In this document: positions 1 to 8,326 of the stretch, one piece after another | Numbering within the stretch: position 1 is the stretch's first letter | Layout of the letters: the number at the start of each line of letters is the position of its first letter | Source: Dehalococcoidia bacterium | Lineage (GTDB): Bacteria; Chloroflexota; Dehalococcoidia; Bin125 | DNA length: 64,000 nucleotides | Assembly (NCBI GenBank): GCA_022828105.1 | Contig: JAJEJC010000010.1 | Span: 1 to 64,000, forward strand | Reading direction: 5' to 3' | Notes under the pieces: generated by a model | The model's database searches: none | The model's input: only the letters and a program-made list of their open reading frames with translations | What the model was told of the DNA's origin: nothing | Made by a program: the position numbers and the translations under genes

Positions 1-639
1 CGCGCCGCGCCGCTCTTCCGGCACCGTGTCGGTCATCCGGGTCGACGCGCCCGGCGAGATCGCGTTGGCGGTCGCGCCGTAGCGTCCCAGTGCGTTCGCG
101 CAGCTATAGGTGAAGCCGACGATGCCCATCTTGGCCGCTGCGTAGTTGGGCTGACCGGGCGCGCCAAAGATGCCCGAGACCGACGAGAAGTTGATCAGTC
201 GGTAGTGACCCTTGCGCTCCGAGCGCCAGTGGATCGCGGCGTACTTGGTCAGGTTGAAGTGACCCTTCATGTGCACGTCGACGACCGCGTCCCACTCCGC
301 CTCGGTCATGTTGAAGACCATCCGGTCGCGCAGGATGCCGGCCGTGTTGACCACGATGTCGAGGTCGCCGAAGTTGTCCAGTGCGTCCTTGACGATGCCC
401 TCGGCGGCGTTGTAGTCGGAGACCGAGGAGTAGTTGGCCACGGCTTCGCCGCCGGCGTCGCGGATCTCGGCGACCACCTGGTCGGCGGGCGCGGCTGCCG
501 CGCCGGAGCCGTCGACGGCTCCGCCCAGGTCGTTTACGACGACCTTCGCCCCCTCGGAGGCAAACAGCTTGGCCGTCTCGGCCCCGATCCCGCGGCCGGC
601 GCCGGTGACGATCGCCACGCGGCCATCAAGCATTCCCAT
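1..639 (-). CDS. SDR-family oxidoreductase (3' end outside window)
   Basis: Short-chain dehydrogenase/reductase, NAD(P)-dependent and cytosolic. The reading frame stays open to base 1, so 213 residues are visible and the C-terminus is missing. The cofactor motif TGAGRGIG is at residues 12-19, catalytic Ser is near 153 and YxxxK is Tyr166/Lys170. The long loop NDLGGAVDGSG after the second strand and the segment GILRDRMVFNM resemble the SDR domain of multifunctional beta-oxidation (MFE-2 type) 3-hydroxyacyl-CoA dehydrogenases, so a hydroxyacyl-CoA substrate is plausible but not proven. The usual NNAG motif reads NTAG. The start MGMLDG was chosen because it directly precedes the first beta-strand of the Rossmann fold. 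Confidence 0.9.
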   Translation of the reverse strand, partial: MGMLDGRVAIVTGAGRGIGAETAKLFASEGAKVVVNDLGGAVDGSGAAAAPADQVVAEIRDAGGEAVANYSSVSDYNAAEGIVKDALDNFGDLDIVVNTAGILRDRMVFNMTEAEWDAVVDVHMKGHFNLTKYAAIHWRSERKGHYRLINFSSVSGIFGAPGQPNYAAAKMGIVGFTYSCANALGRYGATANAISPGASTRMTDTVPEERRGA

Positions 640-769
640 GTCGAGTTGTCCTCTCTGCCCGCCCGGTGATGTCTGGGTCGAGCGGGAAAAATTTCACAGA
701 TACGCATAGGCTACCATCGCGGTTCGATAGCTTCCGATGGCCAGAGCACTCCCGCAGGTTGGGAGGTCG

Positions 770-1129
770 TCAGTGCCGCGGACCGCGGCGATTTGGGTCC
801 GGCGCGGAGTCCGAGAGCTCCCGAGATTCGGGCGTCTCGCTCACGACGGGTTCGTAGAGGCCGAGTTGCGGCGGACCCTGGAGCACACCGGCGACGGTGC
901 CCTGGGCGTGTCCCTTGCGGAATGCTTCCGACTGCGTCCAGGCATGGAAGGCGGCGGCGTCTTCCCAAGCCGAGTAGGAGATATAGTCCCCCGGCTCTGC
1001 GCCGCGCAGGAGCATGAACTGGACGAAACCCGGCACCTCCTTGAGGTATGACTCGCGTTCTTTCCAAATCTGTTCCCACTCCGCTTCCCGCTCGACGTTG
1101 ACATTGAATCGGTTCATCGCCAGGTACAT
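770..1129 (-). CDS. Antibiotic biosynthesis monooxygenase (ABM)-like protein
   Basis: Small protein of 119 residues with the ferredoxin-like alpha/beta pattern of the ABM superfamily: an N-terminal strand with MNRFNV, a helix with WEQIWKERESYL, VPGFVQFMLLRG, then YISYSAWEDAAAFHAW followed by an SEAF-like segment. The WEQIW...GF..F.LLRG layout is closest to the HmoB/IsdG-like branch, some members of which degrade heme, but the heme-ligating residues cannot be assigned with confidence. The start at MYLAMNRF was preferred over a longer version because the fold begins there. The C-terminal 25 residues are polar and probably disordered. It is a single gene whose neighbours give no clear context. 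Confidence 0.7.
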   Translation of the reverse strand: MYLAMNRFNVNVEREAEWEQIWKERESYLKEVPGFVQFMLLRGAEPGDYISYSAWEDAAAFHAWTQSEAFRKGHAQGTVAGVLQGPPQLGLYEPVVSETPESRELSDSAPDPNRRGPRH

Positions 1130-1225
1130 GGCTTGCCTCGCATCGTGTTCGCTGTGGGTAAGAGGTTGACGTGCAATCGGACTACGCCGCACGATTCGAT
1201 GGATATGCGCGTAAGCTCAGTCTAG

Positions 1226-1753
1226 ATGAGCCGACCACGAACTCTCCTGACGATTGCCCTGCTGTCGGTGTTGGCGCTCGGATTCAGCGCCTGCCGACCG
1301 CCGTTGGCCGACGACATTGACGAGCTCGCGGACGACGTGGCCCGCGCGACCGAATCGGCGCAACGAGCCCAGGTCCTCGCCGCGCTTGAGCCGCTCGATC
1401 CGCTCCGCTACCACCACCACGATGCCACGATTCGCCACGAGGGACGCATTCCGGCCGACGCCGTGATCTGGGCGACCCGCGCCCGTGAGACGCTGAACTG
1501 GGTCGACTGGCCGGTCGAACTCGACGCGCACGTCGAGCAGTATGCCGAATGGCTTGACTCGTTGCTCGCCGCCATGCGCAACGACGACGCTCATGCCGCC
1601 GCCGAGCCCTCGAAAATCACCCACGCGCTCGCGCATACCTTTGAGGCGACGCTCGAAGCATGGCTGAGCAGCGAATCGCTCCCGGCCGTGCCCGAGTTGG
1701 CGGGCCTGGAACCTCCGATGCACGACAATACTCATGGCGGCCACGACGAATAA
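1226..1753 (+). CDS. Predicted lipoprotein of unknown function, copper-operon leader gene
   Basis: A 175-residue protein with a signal peptide and lipobox LGFSAC (acylated Cys23), so it should be anchored on the outer face of the membrane. The mature part is helical and acidic, with His clusters (YHHHDATIRH near residue 63 and a C-terminal HDNTHGGHDE) that could bind a metal such as copper. I recognise no named domain. Its 3' end overlaps the next gene (CopC-like) by 20 bases, so the two are probably translationally coupled. Position at the head of a CopC/CopD cluster makes copper handling or cytochrome oxidase metallation a reasonable guess only. Confidence 0.65.
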   Translation: MSRPRTLLTIALLSVLALGFSACRPPLADDIDELADDVARATESAQRAQVLAALEPLDPLRYHHHDATIRHEGRIPADAVIWATRARETLNWVDWPVELDAHVEQYAEWLDSLLAAMRNDDAHAAAEPSKITHALAHTFEATLEAWLSSESLPAVPELAGLEPPMHDNTHGGHDE

Positions 1754-2405
1754 GCGACGCCTGCTCACGCACTTGATGCTCGGTCTGCTCTTCAGCGCAG
1801 CGGCCGCTTGTCTGTTCGCGCCCGACGCCGCGGCCCACGCCGCCTACGAGTCATCCTCGCCCGCCTTCGCCGAAGTGCTCGACGAGTCGCCCGACCAAGT
1901 CAGCATCCGCTTCAGCCAGGAACTCTTTCGCCGCGAAGGAGCCAACGCAATCAGCGTCCAACATGCCGATTCCGGTGACCAGGTTGCCGTCGGACCTGCA
2001 GTGATCACCAATGACGACCGTCGACTCATGGCGGTGGGCGTGCGAGACACGCTCGCGCCCGGACGCTATCTGGTCTCCTGGATCAACCTGTCGGCCGAGG
2101 ACGGCGACGAAGACTCTGGCACGTTTCCCTTCTACGTGGCCAGCCAACCCACCGACGCGGAACAGTCCGACGATCGCCGCATCGCCGCCGACTTGCTGAT
2201 CTCCTATCCCGGCGACGAACCGCAGCCGTCATCTACGAATCCGACGCCCGCTCCCACCGCCCCCGCCGTCGTGCGCGCGGACGACACGCCTGATCCGGGA
2301 CTGGGCATGGGACCGATCCTCTTCCTCGGCGTCGGCATTGCGGCGGGATTGGTCCTGGTTGGCGCGCTCGGCTACCACCTCGGCTCGCGGAGACGAGGCG
2401 CATGA
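1734..2405 (+). CDS. CopC-domain protein with C-terminal membrane anchor
   Basis: 223 residues: signal peptide, then a CopC-type beta-sandwich starting at AHAAYESSSPAF, with the family hallmarks PDQVSIRFSQEL and LAPGRYLVSW. A Pro/Thr-rich linker leads to a C-terminal membrane helix (LFLGVGIAAGLVLVGALGY) and basic tail, so the domain is tethered outside the cell. CopC proteins bind copper through an N-terminal His and, in many members, a DGH motif. Here the N-terminal His is present, but the DGH position reads DGDEDSG, so copper affinity may be altered. The second CopC domain in this operon (gene at 3430) keeps DGH. The gene overlaps its neighbours on both sides (20 and 4 bases). Confidence 0.85.
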   Translation: MAATTNKRRLLTHLMLGLLFSAAAACLFAPDAAAHAAYESSSPAFAEVLDESPDQVSIRFSQELFRREGANAISVQHADSGDQVAVGPAVITNDDRRLMAVGVRDTLAPGRYLVSWINLSAEDGDEDSGTFPFYVASQPTDAEQSDDRRIAADLLISYPGDEPQPSSTNPTPAPTAPAVVRADDTPDPGLGMGPILFLGVGIAAGLVLVGALGYHLGSRRRGA

Positions 2406-3433
2406 TGCACACTGCCATGCACATTGCCATGCGCACTGCTGCCGCGCTCGCCGTGGCGATGCTCTCCGGCGCGCTGCTCGCTTGCGGCTCCGGCGACACC
2501 GGGGCCGAGCGCCGTATTCCAGTACCTGGATTGCTGGTCTACACGGTCGGCGTCGACCTCTGGATCCAGGACGAGGATGGTTCGCGCCTGCTGATCGCAG
2601 CAGCACAAGACCAGCAGCTTCTCCATCCGGCCATCTCGCCGGACGGGACCCGAGTGGCCTACGTCGTGTTCCAACTCACGCACGCGGAAGGAGCGACGAT
2701 CGGCACCGACCTGGCAGTCTCCAGCATCACCGAACCCTCGCAGCAGGTCGTCACTGAGCGCAGTGCTGCGGCTGAGTTCTTCTGGAACCCACGCTGGACT
2801 CCCGACGGCGACGGGCTGATCTTCACGCACGAACCGGGCGACGCGCCAATCAGCGTGAAACGGCTGCACCTGAGTAGTGGATCGGTCGAACTGCTGCGGG
2901 AAGACGCCCGCGATGCCGACATCTCGTCCGACGGCGCGCGGATCGTGTTCGTCAGCGCTCCCTACAGCGGCGACCCGCATCTGGTCGTGCGACGGTTGGC
3001 GGATGGCGCGGAGACCGTGCTCGATCCGGAACGGTCCTGGCAACCGCGACCGTTCCGCATTCCCCGCTTCAGCGCCGACGGCCGGAGCGTGCTGTTCTCC
3101 GCCGGCCAGTACCTGCCGCAGGTCTCGGCGGTCGCGCTGACACGCAACGGTCCCGAGGACATCTGGCGCTATGACCTCTCTGCCGGTGAGTTGCGGCTGC
3201 TCGCGGCCGTCAGCGAGGACCAGCCCGACTTCTCGCTCTCCGCCGACGGCCGCCACACGCTGATCTTTGGCGCGTTCGGGACCTACCTGATCTCCACCAA
3301 TACCGCGGAGCCTGCCTATGCCGTCGCGCCGGGCGAGTTTCACGGCTGGATCGACTGGATCGGAACCGTGAGCGACGAGGAGTGGGCGGCGATCCGCGAG
3401 TCGGTCTTCGAGACTCCGGGCGTGGCGCAATGA
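2402..3433 (+). CDS. TolB-like beta-propeller lipoprotein
   Basis: 343 residues. The signal peptide ends in the lipobox ALLACGSG (Cys28). The rest is made of repeated propeller blades of the TolB/PD40 type, e.g. HPAISPDGTRVAYV, NPRWTPDGDGLIFT, DISSDGARIVFV, PRFSADGRSVLF and FSLSADGRHTLIF. Such propellers usually act as extracytoplasmic protein-binding scaffolds. The start overlaps the preceding stop as ATGA, and the last bases overlap the next gene the same way, so all four genes from 1226 to 5706 look like one coupled operon. The first codons contain a 12-base tandem repeat with several in-frame ATGs (see separate entry), which makes the exact start uncertain by up to nine codons. Confidence 0.8.
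   Translation: MMHTAMHIAMRTAAALAVAMLSGALLACGSGDTGAERRIPVPGLLVYTVGVDLWIQDEDGSRLLIAAAQDQQLLHPAISPDGTRVAYVVFQLTHAEGATIGTDLAVSSITEPSQQVVTERSAAAEFFWNPRWTPDGDGLIFTHEPGDAPISVKRLHLSSGSVELLREDARDADISSDGARIVFVSAPYSGDPHLVVRRLADGAETVLDPERSWQPRPFRIPRFSADGRSVLFSAGQYLPQVSAVALTRNGPEDIWRYDLSAGELRLLAAVSEDQPDFSLSADGRHTLIFGAFGTYLISTNTAEPAYAVAPGEFHGWIDWIGTVSDEEWAAIRESVFETPGVAQ
2405..2440 (+). repeat. Three tandem 12-bp units at a gene start
   Basis: Three near-identical 12-base units (ATGCACACTGCC, ATGCACATTGCC, ATGCGCACTGCT) follow the first ATG of the propeller lipoprotein gene. Each unit begins with an in-frame ATG, and together they encode the n-region of the signal peptide. Being 12 bases long, unit gain or loss would keep frame. 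Confidence 0.8.
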
Positions 3434-5706
3434 AGCGCGTCGGTCTGTTCGCCGCAGTCTTGGTGGCCGTGGTCGCGACGCTGTTCCTGTTTGCCCGCGA
3501 CGCCGATGCCCACGCGCTGCTCGCCCGCGCCGATCCGCCGATCAACGCCTCGCTGCGCGAGTCGCCGACTCGGATCACGCTGTTCATGACCGAGCAGCTC
3601 CAGCGCACGCACAGTTCCGTACAGGTGCTGGACAGCGGCGGCCAGCGCCGCGACATCGGCGGCGCCGAGTTCTCCGACGCCGTACCCACGCAGATGAGCG
3701 TCCGCGTGCTGCGGCTTGACCCCGGCGTGTACACGGTGGCCTGGGAGACGCTCTCCGAGGTCGACGGTCACACCTGGACCGGCTCCTATGTGTTCTCGGT
3801 GCTCAATCCCGACGGTTCCGCGCCGGCCGGCAGCGGCATTGAGATCGACCTGGATCGACCCGGTCCGCCGGTCGCCGCCGACTCCGTCGTCAAGGCCATC
3901 GGACTCGGCGCATTGGTGCTGTTCGTCGGCGCGGTGTGCGTCTCGGCGCTGCTGCGTCCCTCGCCCGTATCAGCGCTCACGCCGTTGATGGCCGTGGCCG
4001 TGGTCGTCGGTCTCGCCGCGACCGGCTACGAGACCGTCGCGGGCGCGCTCAGGCTCGGTGACATTGGATTCCTTGGCGATATCCTCTTCGACTCCCGCAA
4101 CGGCCTCTGGCTGCAACAGCGCTGGTATGTCCTGATCGTCGCTGCCTTGCTACTCGCCTGGCGCCTCGCTCGATCCTCTTCCCTCCTGGAGCGTGGAAAT
4201 CGCAACTCTCTTCCCTCTCCCCCCCGGAGGGGGGGAGATGCCGAAGGCAGAGGGGGGGGCTCCCACCGCATGCTGCTGCTCATCCTGGCCCTGATCGCCG
4301 CCGTCTGGCTGGCCTCGTCCTCCGCCATCTCGCACGGCGCGGCGATCGGCTCCGGCTGGATCTGGGGCACGCTGTTCGATGCGCTGCACCTGGCGGCGGT
4401 CGCCGTCTGGATCGGCGGACTGGCCGCGCTACTCATCGCTGTCCGCGCCAACCCCGGCGACCGGATCGAATCGGTCCGCCGCTTCTCCGTCGTCGCCGCG
4501 CTGCTCGTGTCGATCCTCGTCGCCGCCGGTCTGCTCTCGGCGCTGATCCAGATTCCCGACATCGACGGCATCGTCGAGACCGATTGGGGCGCAGCCTTCA
4601 TCGTCAAGATGATCGGCCTGGCCCTCCTGTTTGGCGCCGCCGGCGCCAATGCGTTCTTCTTGCGGCCCCGCGACGCAGCCGCTTCCGGCGCGGACCCGGT
4701 CCTGGTTCGCAGATTCTCCCGAATGATGCGAGCCGAGCTCGTCCTTGGGCTCGCCGTGATCGCCGTCTCCGGCGTGCTGACCCAGCTTCCCTCGCCGGCG
4801 AGCGCCCAGCCCGAGGTCCAACAGAAAGACAACACGATCGTCGAGACGATCGCTCGCGGCGATGTCCTCGCATCGCTGGAGATCTCGCCCAACCTGGTCG
4901 GATTCAACACCTGGACTGCGACCATCGATGCGCCGGATGAGAATCCGGTCGAGATCATGTTGCTGCGCTTCCGTTACCAGGATCGCAGCGTCGGGCCGGT
5001 GACCGTCGCCGCGACGAAGATCGGCGAGAACCGGTTCCAGCTCGAAGGCGCGTACTTTGGCCTACCCGGTGACTGGACGGTTGAGATGGAGATGCGCCGG
5101 GCATCCGGCGATGATCTGGTCGGCGGCGTCCGCGCGAGCGTCGAGTCGGGCTACCAGGCCTCGCCGTTCGCCGCCGACCGAGGCGGCGCGCTCGCCCTGC
5201 CGCTGACGCAGATGGACTGGAACGGGGTCGGCGCGCTGTGGGCGTTCCTGATCGCGGCGCTGGCCTGGATCAATCGGCCCCACATCCGCGCACGCTGGGG
5301 TCCGCGCGGCGGTGACGCCGCCTTCGCCGGCGGCGTGTTGGGACTAATCGTCGCGGTGGTCTTGCTAACCGGGCTGCACGTCGAGCCTGGACGCACCCTG
5401 GCCAATCCCGTGTTGCGTAGCGAGGAGTCGGTCGAGCGCGGCGAGGCGCTGTTCGCCCGCAACTGTGTCTCCTGCCACGGCGAACAGGGCGCGGGCGACG
5501 GTCCGCTGGCCGACACGCTGCCAGCGCCTCCGGCCAACTTCACGGTCCATGTTCCGTTCCATCCCGACGGCGTGCTGTTCGCGTGGATCACGGACGGCAT
5601 TCGCGGCACCGGCATGCCCGCCTGGTCGCCCCAGCTCTCCGATCAGGAGCGATGGGATCTGGTCAACTTCCTCCGCGCGAGTTTTGATGTCCCGGCAGCC
5701 CGGTGA
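3430..5706 (+). CDS. CopC-CopD-cytochrome c fusion protein
   Basis: A 758-residue membrane protein. Order: signal peptide; CopC domain (from HALLARADPP, containing LDPGVYTVAW and the copper-binding-type VDGHTWTGSYVF); a CopD-type multi-helix membrane domain (about residues 150-460, with GAAIGSGWIWGTLFDALHLAAV-type helices); a periplasmic beta domain (about 470-590); another helix; and a C-terminal cytochrome c domain with heme motif CVSCH (Cys679, Cys682, His683) and likely axial Met729 in GTGMPAW. CopC/CopD act in copper uptake; the fused cytochrome c suggests electron transfer at the membrane. An interspersed repeat lies in frame at about residues 262-277 between two membrane helices. The start was set at the ATG overlapping the previous stop (ATGA), immediately before a good signal peptide. 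Confidence 0.88.
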   Translation: MKRVGLFAAVLVAVVATLFLFARDADAHALLARADPPINASLRESPTRITLFMTEQLQRTHSSVQVLDSGGQRRDIGGAEFSDAVPTQMSVRVLRLDPGVYTVAWETLSEVDGHTWTGSYVFSVLNPDGSAPAGSGIEIDLDRPGPPVAADSVVKAIGLGALVLFVGAVCVSALLRPSPVSALTPLMAVAVVVGLAATGYETVAGALRLGDIGFLGDILFDSRNGLWLQQRWYVLIVAALLLAWRLARSSSLLERGNRNSLPSPPRRGGDAEGRGGGSHRMLLLILALIAAVWLASSSAISHGAAIGSGWIWGTLFDALHLAAVAVWIGGLAALLIAVRANPGDRIESVRRFSVVAALLVSILVAAGLLSALIQIPDIDGIVETDWGAAFIVKMIGLALLFGAAGANAFFLRPRDAAASGADPVLVRRFSRMMRAELVLGLAVIAVSGVLTQLPSPASAQPEVQQKDNTIVETIARGDVLASLEISPNLVGFNTWTATIDAPDENPVEIMLLRFRYQDRSVGPVTVAATKIGENRFQLEGAYFGLPGDWTVEMEMRRASGDDLVGGVRASVESGYQASPFAADRGGALALPLTQMDWNGVGALWAFLIAALAWINRPHIRARWGPRGGDAAFAGGVLGLIVAVVLLTGLHVEPGRTLANPVLRSEESVERGEALFARNCVSCHGEQGAGDGPLADTLPAPPANFTVHVPFHPDGVLFAWITDGIRGTGMPAWSPQLSDQERWDLVNFLRASFDVPAAR
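4213..4260 (+). repeat. Interspersed palindromic repeat, copy 1 (inside CDS)
   Basis: Copy of the roughly 50-bp element found eight times in this window: a C-run/G-run hairpin followed by GATGCCGAAGGCAGAG and a G-run. Here it sits inside the CopC-CopD-cytochrome c gene and is translated in frame as a Pro/Gly/Arg-rich loop (PPRRGGDAEGRGG). Confidence 0.9.
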
Positions 5707-5780
5707 GTACGCGCTAGCTGATAGGCTTGAGCCAACCGAGCAGATCGGCGCGCAGCGCTGGAGGAAGACAGGACCAGACC

Positions 5781-6815
5781 ATGGTGACCGCTATTGAGAA
5801 CCCGGGACTCAACCTTGACTGGCTGAACTTGGAGACGGACGACGAGTTCGAGATCAAGACCGGCCGAAAGGGCGTCACTCTCCAGTCCATTAACCAGCGC
5901 ATGGCCGGTGTCGAAGGCGTGGACCAGGCCGACTGGCGCTCCTTCGCGCCGCGCGGCATCGAGGCCGACCCGCGCTCCAACGCCCACGCCCGTCAGTACC
6001 GCGACAAGGGCGATGTCTGGTCCGAGTCGGCGATGCTGCTCTACGAAGAGGCGCTGCAGCGGCAGTGGTCCTCGGCGCGCGACATCCCCTGGGACACGAT
6101 TGGCGACCAGCCCGACGACATCGAAAAGGCAATGTGCACGCTCTGCACGTTCCTCACTCAGGTCGAGTTCATCGCCGGCGACGTGCCCGGCCGATTCCTC
6201 GAGTCGGTCCACCCCGACTTCTTCGAGTCTCAGCTCTTCCTCGGAACCCAGCTCATGGACGAAGCGCGCCACCTCGACGTCTTCCGCAAGCGCGTACTGG
6301 TCAATGGCGGCGGGATGTCGCCGGCCGGACTTGGCGCCGTGGGCCTGCTCGCCATTGACGACTTCACCGAGATGACCGCCATCCTCCACCTCTTCGCCGA
6401 AGGCCTGGTCCAGTCGCTCTTCCGCATGGGCGAGCTGATCGGCCAGAACGAGGCCGAGAAGCGCATGTTCCGCCTCTCCGCGCAGGACGAGTCGCGTCAC
6501 CTCGCGTTCGGTGTGACGCACACCAAGTACACCGTCGAGACGCAGCCCTGGCGCAAGGAAGAACTGCACCACTACCTCGACATCAACGAGACCGTGCAGA
6601 ACACGCAGGCCGGCCTGACCACCAACCCGATCACGGGCGAGGCGCTGGCCGTGCTCGCCGGCGGCGGCATCGAGTACCTCGACGAGGGTTACAACCTGCT
6701 CATGCTGATGCGCAAGAAGCAGATCAACGAGTACTACCACCGCCTCCAGGTGGTCGGCCTCGGCGACCGCCTCGACCGCATGGCGCCCGACCTGCGCGAG
6801 CTGATCACCGTCTAG
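5781..6815 (+). CDS. Ferritin-like diiron protein (RNR R2-like fold)
   Basis: 344 residues, mainly helical. It shows a complete set of candidate diiron ligands with ferritin-like spacing: Glu129 (TQVEFIAGD), Glu161-x-x-His164 (DEARH), Glu207 (LFAEGL) and Glu237-x-x-His240 (DESRH). This fits the ribonucleotide-reductase R2/R2lox/AurF-like superfamily, whose members are dioxygen-activating oxidases or oxygenases. The exact reaction cannot be read from the sequence. The start ATG has a purine-rich RBS (GGAGGAAG) about 15 bases upstream. The next gene (7015) is a paralog with most ligands lost, which suggests an active/inactive subunit pair. Confidence 0.8.
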   Translation: MVTAIENPGLNLDWLNLETDDEFEIKTGRKGVTLQSINQRMAGVEGVDQADWRSFAPRGIEADPRSNAHARQYRDKGDVWSESAMLLYEEALQRQWSSARDIPWDTIGDQPDDIEKAMCTLCTFLTQVEFIAGDVPGRFLESVHPDFFESQLFLGTQLMDEARHLDVFRKRVLVNGGGMSPAGLGAVGLLAIDDFTEMTAILHLFAEGLVQSLFRMGELIGQNEAEKRMFRLSAQDESRHLAFGVTHTKYTVETQPWRKEELHHYLDINETVQNTQAGLTTNPITGEALAVLAGGGIEYLDEGYNLLMLMRKKQINEYYHRLQVVGLGDRLDRMAPDLRELITV

Positions 6816-6828
6816 GCTCCCCGCGCTG

Positions 6829-6874
6829 CCCTCTCCCCTTGCGAAGCGGGGGGAGATGCCGAAGGCAGAGGGGG
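6829..6874 (+). repeat. Interspersed palindromic repeat, copy 2
   Basis: Intergenic copy of the same element between the two ferritin-like genes. Its second hairpin is GCC-GAA-GGC, and the first hairpin's loop reads TTGCGAA. Confidence 0.9.
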
Positions 6875-6920
6875 ATGCCCATTTGCCGACTTAAGCGAGT
6901 CAAACCTGGCAGAACCGAGC

Positions 6921-6972
6921 AGAATCTGACCTCAATCCGGACAAAGTCTGACCAGAATTGACCAGAATCGAG
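6921..6972 (+). repeat. Cluster of short TGACC/AGAAT direct repeats
   Basis: Between the two ferritin-like genes the motif AGAATcTGACC recurs in degenerate form (TCTGACC, TCTGACCAGAAT, TGACCAGAATCGAG), three TGACC units in about 50 bases. It lies 40-90 bases upstream of the 7015 start and could be a regulator-binding array. No regulator is identified. Confidence 0.45.
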
Positions 6973-7014
6973 CCAGCTGGACGCCGCTCGACCTGAAAAA
7001 CACGGGAGATCCCC

Positions 7015-8289
7015 ATGCCCGCCCTTTCACCCGCCCAAAAGATGCGCGCCCAGGTCCGTGGCTGGTCCGCCGAGTTGATCGAGCGCGCCGAGCAGTCCGC
7101 TGCCACGGGCACACAGCTCGACAACATCCTCAACATCGCAATTGAGCCCGATCGCGTCAGCAAATGGCTGGACTTCGTCGAGAACGATCCAGAGCATCCG
7201 TTTGCGCAGGCAAGCTTCATCATGTTCGAGAACGGCGGCGAGACGGGTCTCAGGCCGACCGCCTCCGAGGACGGCATGAGGCTCAGCGATGTCGATATCG
7301 GTTCATACGGCCACGTGCCCGATGTCTGGAGCTACCGCAACGACCTGCCCCGTGGCACGCGCCCGGTGCCGGGCATGTACATGCCCGCCGGCTACGCGAT
7401 CTACGACCGAACCGAAGTCTGGGCCGAGGGTGTCGCCGACCTCTACGAGGACGCCATCCGCGACCGCTGGGTCCCCGCCACCGACCTCGACTGGGAGAAC
7501 CGCGAGGAACTCGCGCCCGAGGTCGAGCGCGCCACCGGCCAGCTTTGCGCGATCTACTCGACCTACGGCATCGCCGAGCAGAAGATCATCTCCAAGTGGC
7601 TGGAGGAGATCTCCTACGGCTTCCACGAGGTCAAGCTGTTCCTCGCCACCCAGGTTTACGACGCGGGCCGCAAGGTCGAGGCGCTGCGCAAGCGCGCCCT
7701 GCACGGCTCCGGGATTATCGGCAAGGCGCCGCTCTCGGACGTCACCGAGAGCTGGTACAACGCCCTGACGTTCACCGACATGATCATCGCGCTGGACGTC
7801 GTCTACAAGTCCTACGAACTGACCGCGTTCGAGTGCGCCACCGACTGGGCCCGCTCGGACTTCGACCGTGACCTGTTCGCGCGCCTCGCCGAAGACAGCA
7901 AGCGGCACCTCGAGTACGGCCTCAAGCACCTGGAGTGGTACAACCGCTACGCCGAGCGCGCCGACCTGGAGCTGCCGATCTTCTTCATCAAGGCCGAAGG
8001 CGGTCTCTCCTCCGAGTTGGCTCAGTCGCCGCTTGAGCGCGAGGCGCTGGCCGTCCTCTATGCCGACGGCGTTGAGCGGCTCGACGCCGGTGTTGAGGAA
8101 CTGCGCAAGCTGCGGGAGAAGCAGTACCACGACTACCTGCACCGGCTGCACGAGCACGGCTTCGACCGGATCGGCGAAACGGCGACCATCCTCGGCCTGG
8201 TCACGCAGGACCCGCTGCTCAAGGCGCTCAACCCCGAGGCGCTGGTCGAAGGCGCAGCCGCCGGCACCACCGCGACCGATCGCGACTAG
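7015..8289 (+). CDS. Degenerate paralog of the upstream ferritin-like diiron protein
   Basis: 424 residues, clearly homologous to the 5781 product over the whole helical core (matching segments ELF/KLFLxTQ, FRKR/LRKR and EALAVL...LDxG...RKKQ/REKQ). Five of six expected metal ligands are replaced: Glu129 to Gly185, Glu161 to Ala217, His164 to Lys220, Glu207 to Lys265 and Glu237 to Ser295. Only the final His (His298) remains. It also has about 80 extra N-terminal residues. Because the frame is intact and the core is conserved, it is probably a functional non-catalytic partner, as the beta subunit is in bacterial multicomponent monooxygenases, rather than a pseudogene. This role is inference. 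Confidence 0.75.
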   Translation: MPALSPAQKMRAQVRGWSAELIERAEQSAATGTQLDNILNIAIEPDRVSKWLDFVENDPEHPFAQASFIMFENGGETGLRPTASEDGMRLSDVDIGSYGHVPDVWSYRNDLPRGTRPVPGMYMPAGYAIYDRTEVWAEGVADLYEDAIRDRWVPATDLDWENREELAPEVERATGQLCAIYSTYGIAEQKIISKWLEEISYGFHEVKLFLATQVYDAGRKVEALRKRALHGSGIIGKAPLSDVTESWYNALTFTDMIIALDVVYKSYELTAFECATDWARSDFDRDLFARLAEDSKRHLEYGLKHLEWYNRYAERADLELPIFFIKAEGGLSSELAQSPLEREALAVLYADGVERLDAGVEELRKLREKQYHDYLHRLHEHGFDRIGETATILGLVTQDPLLKALNPEALVEGAAAGTTATDRD

Positions 8290-8326
8290 TCGCTCTCGCG
8301 ACACAATCAGCACGTAGCATTGCGCT

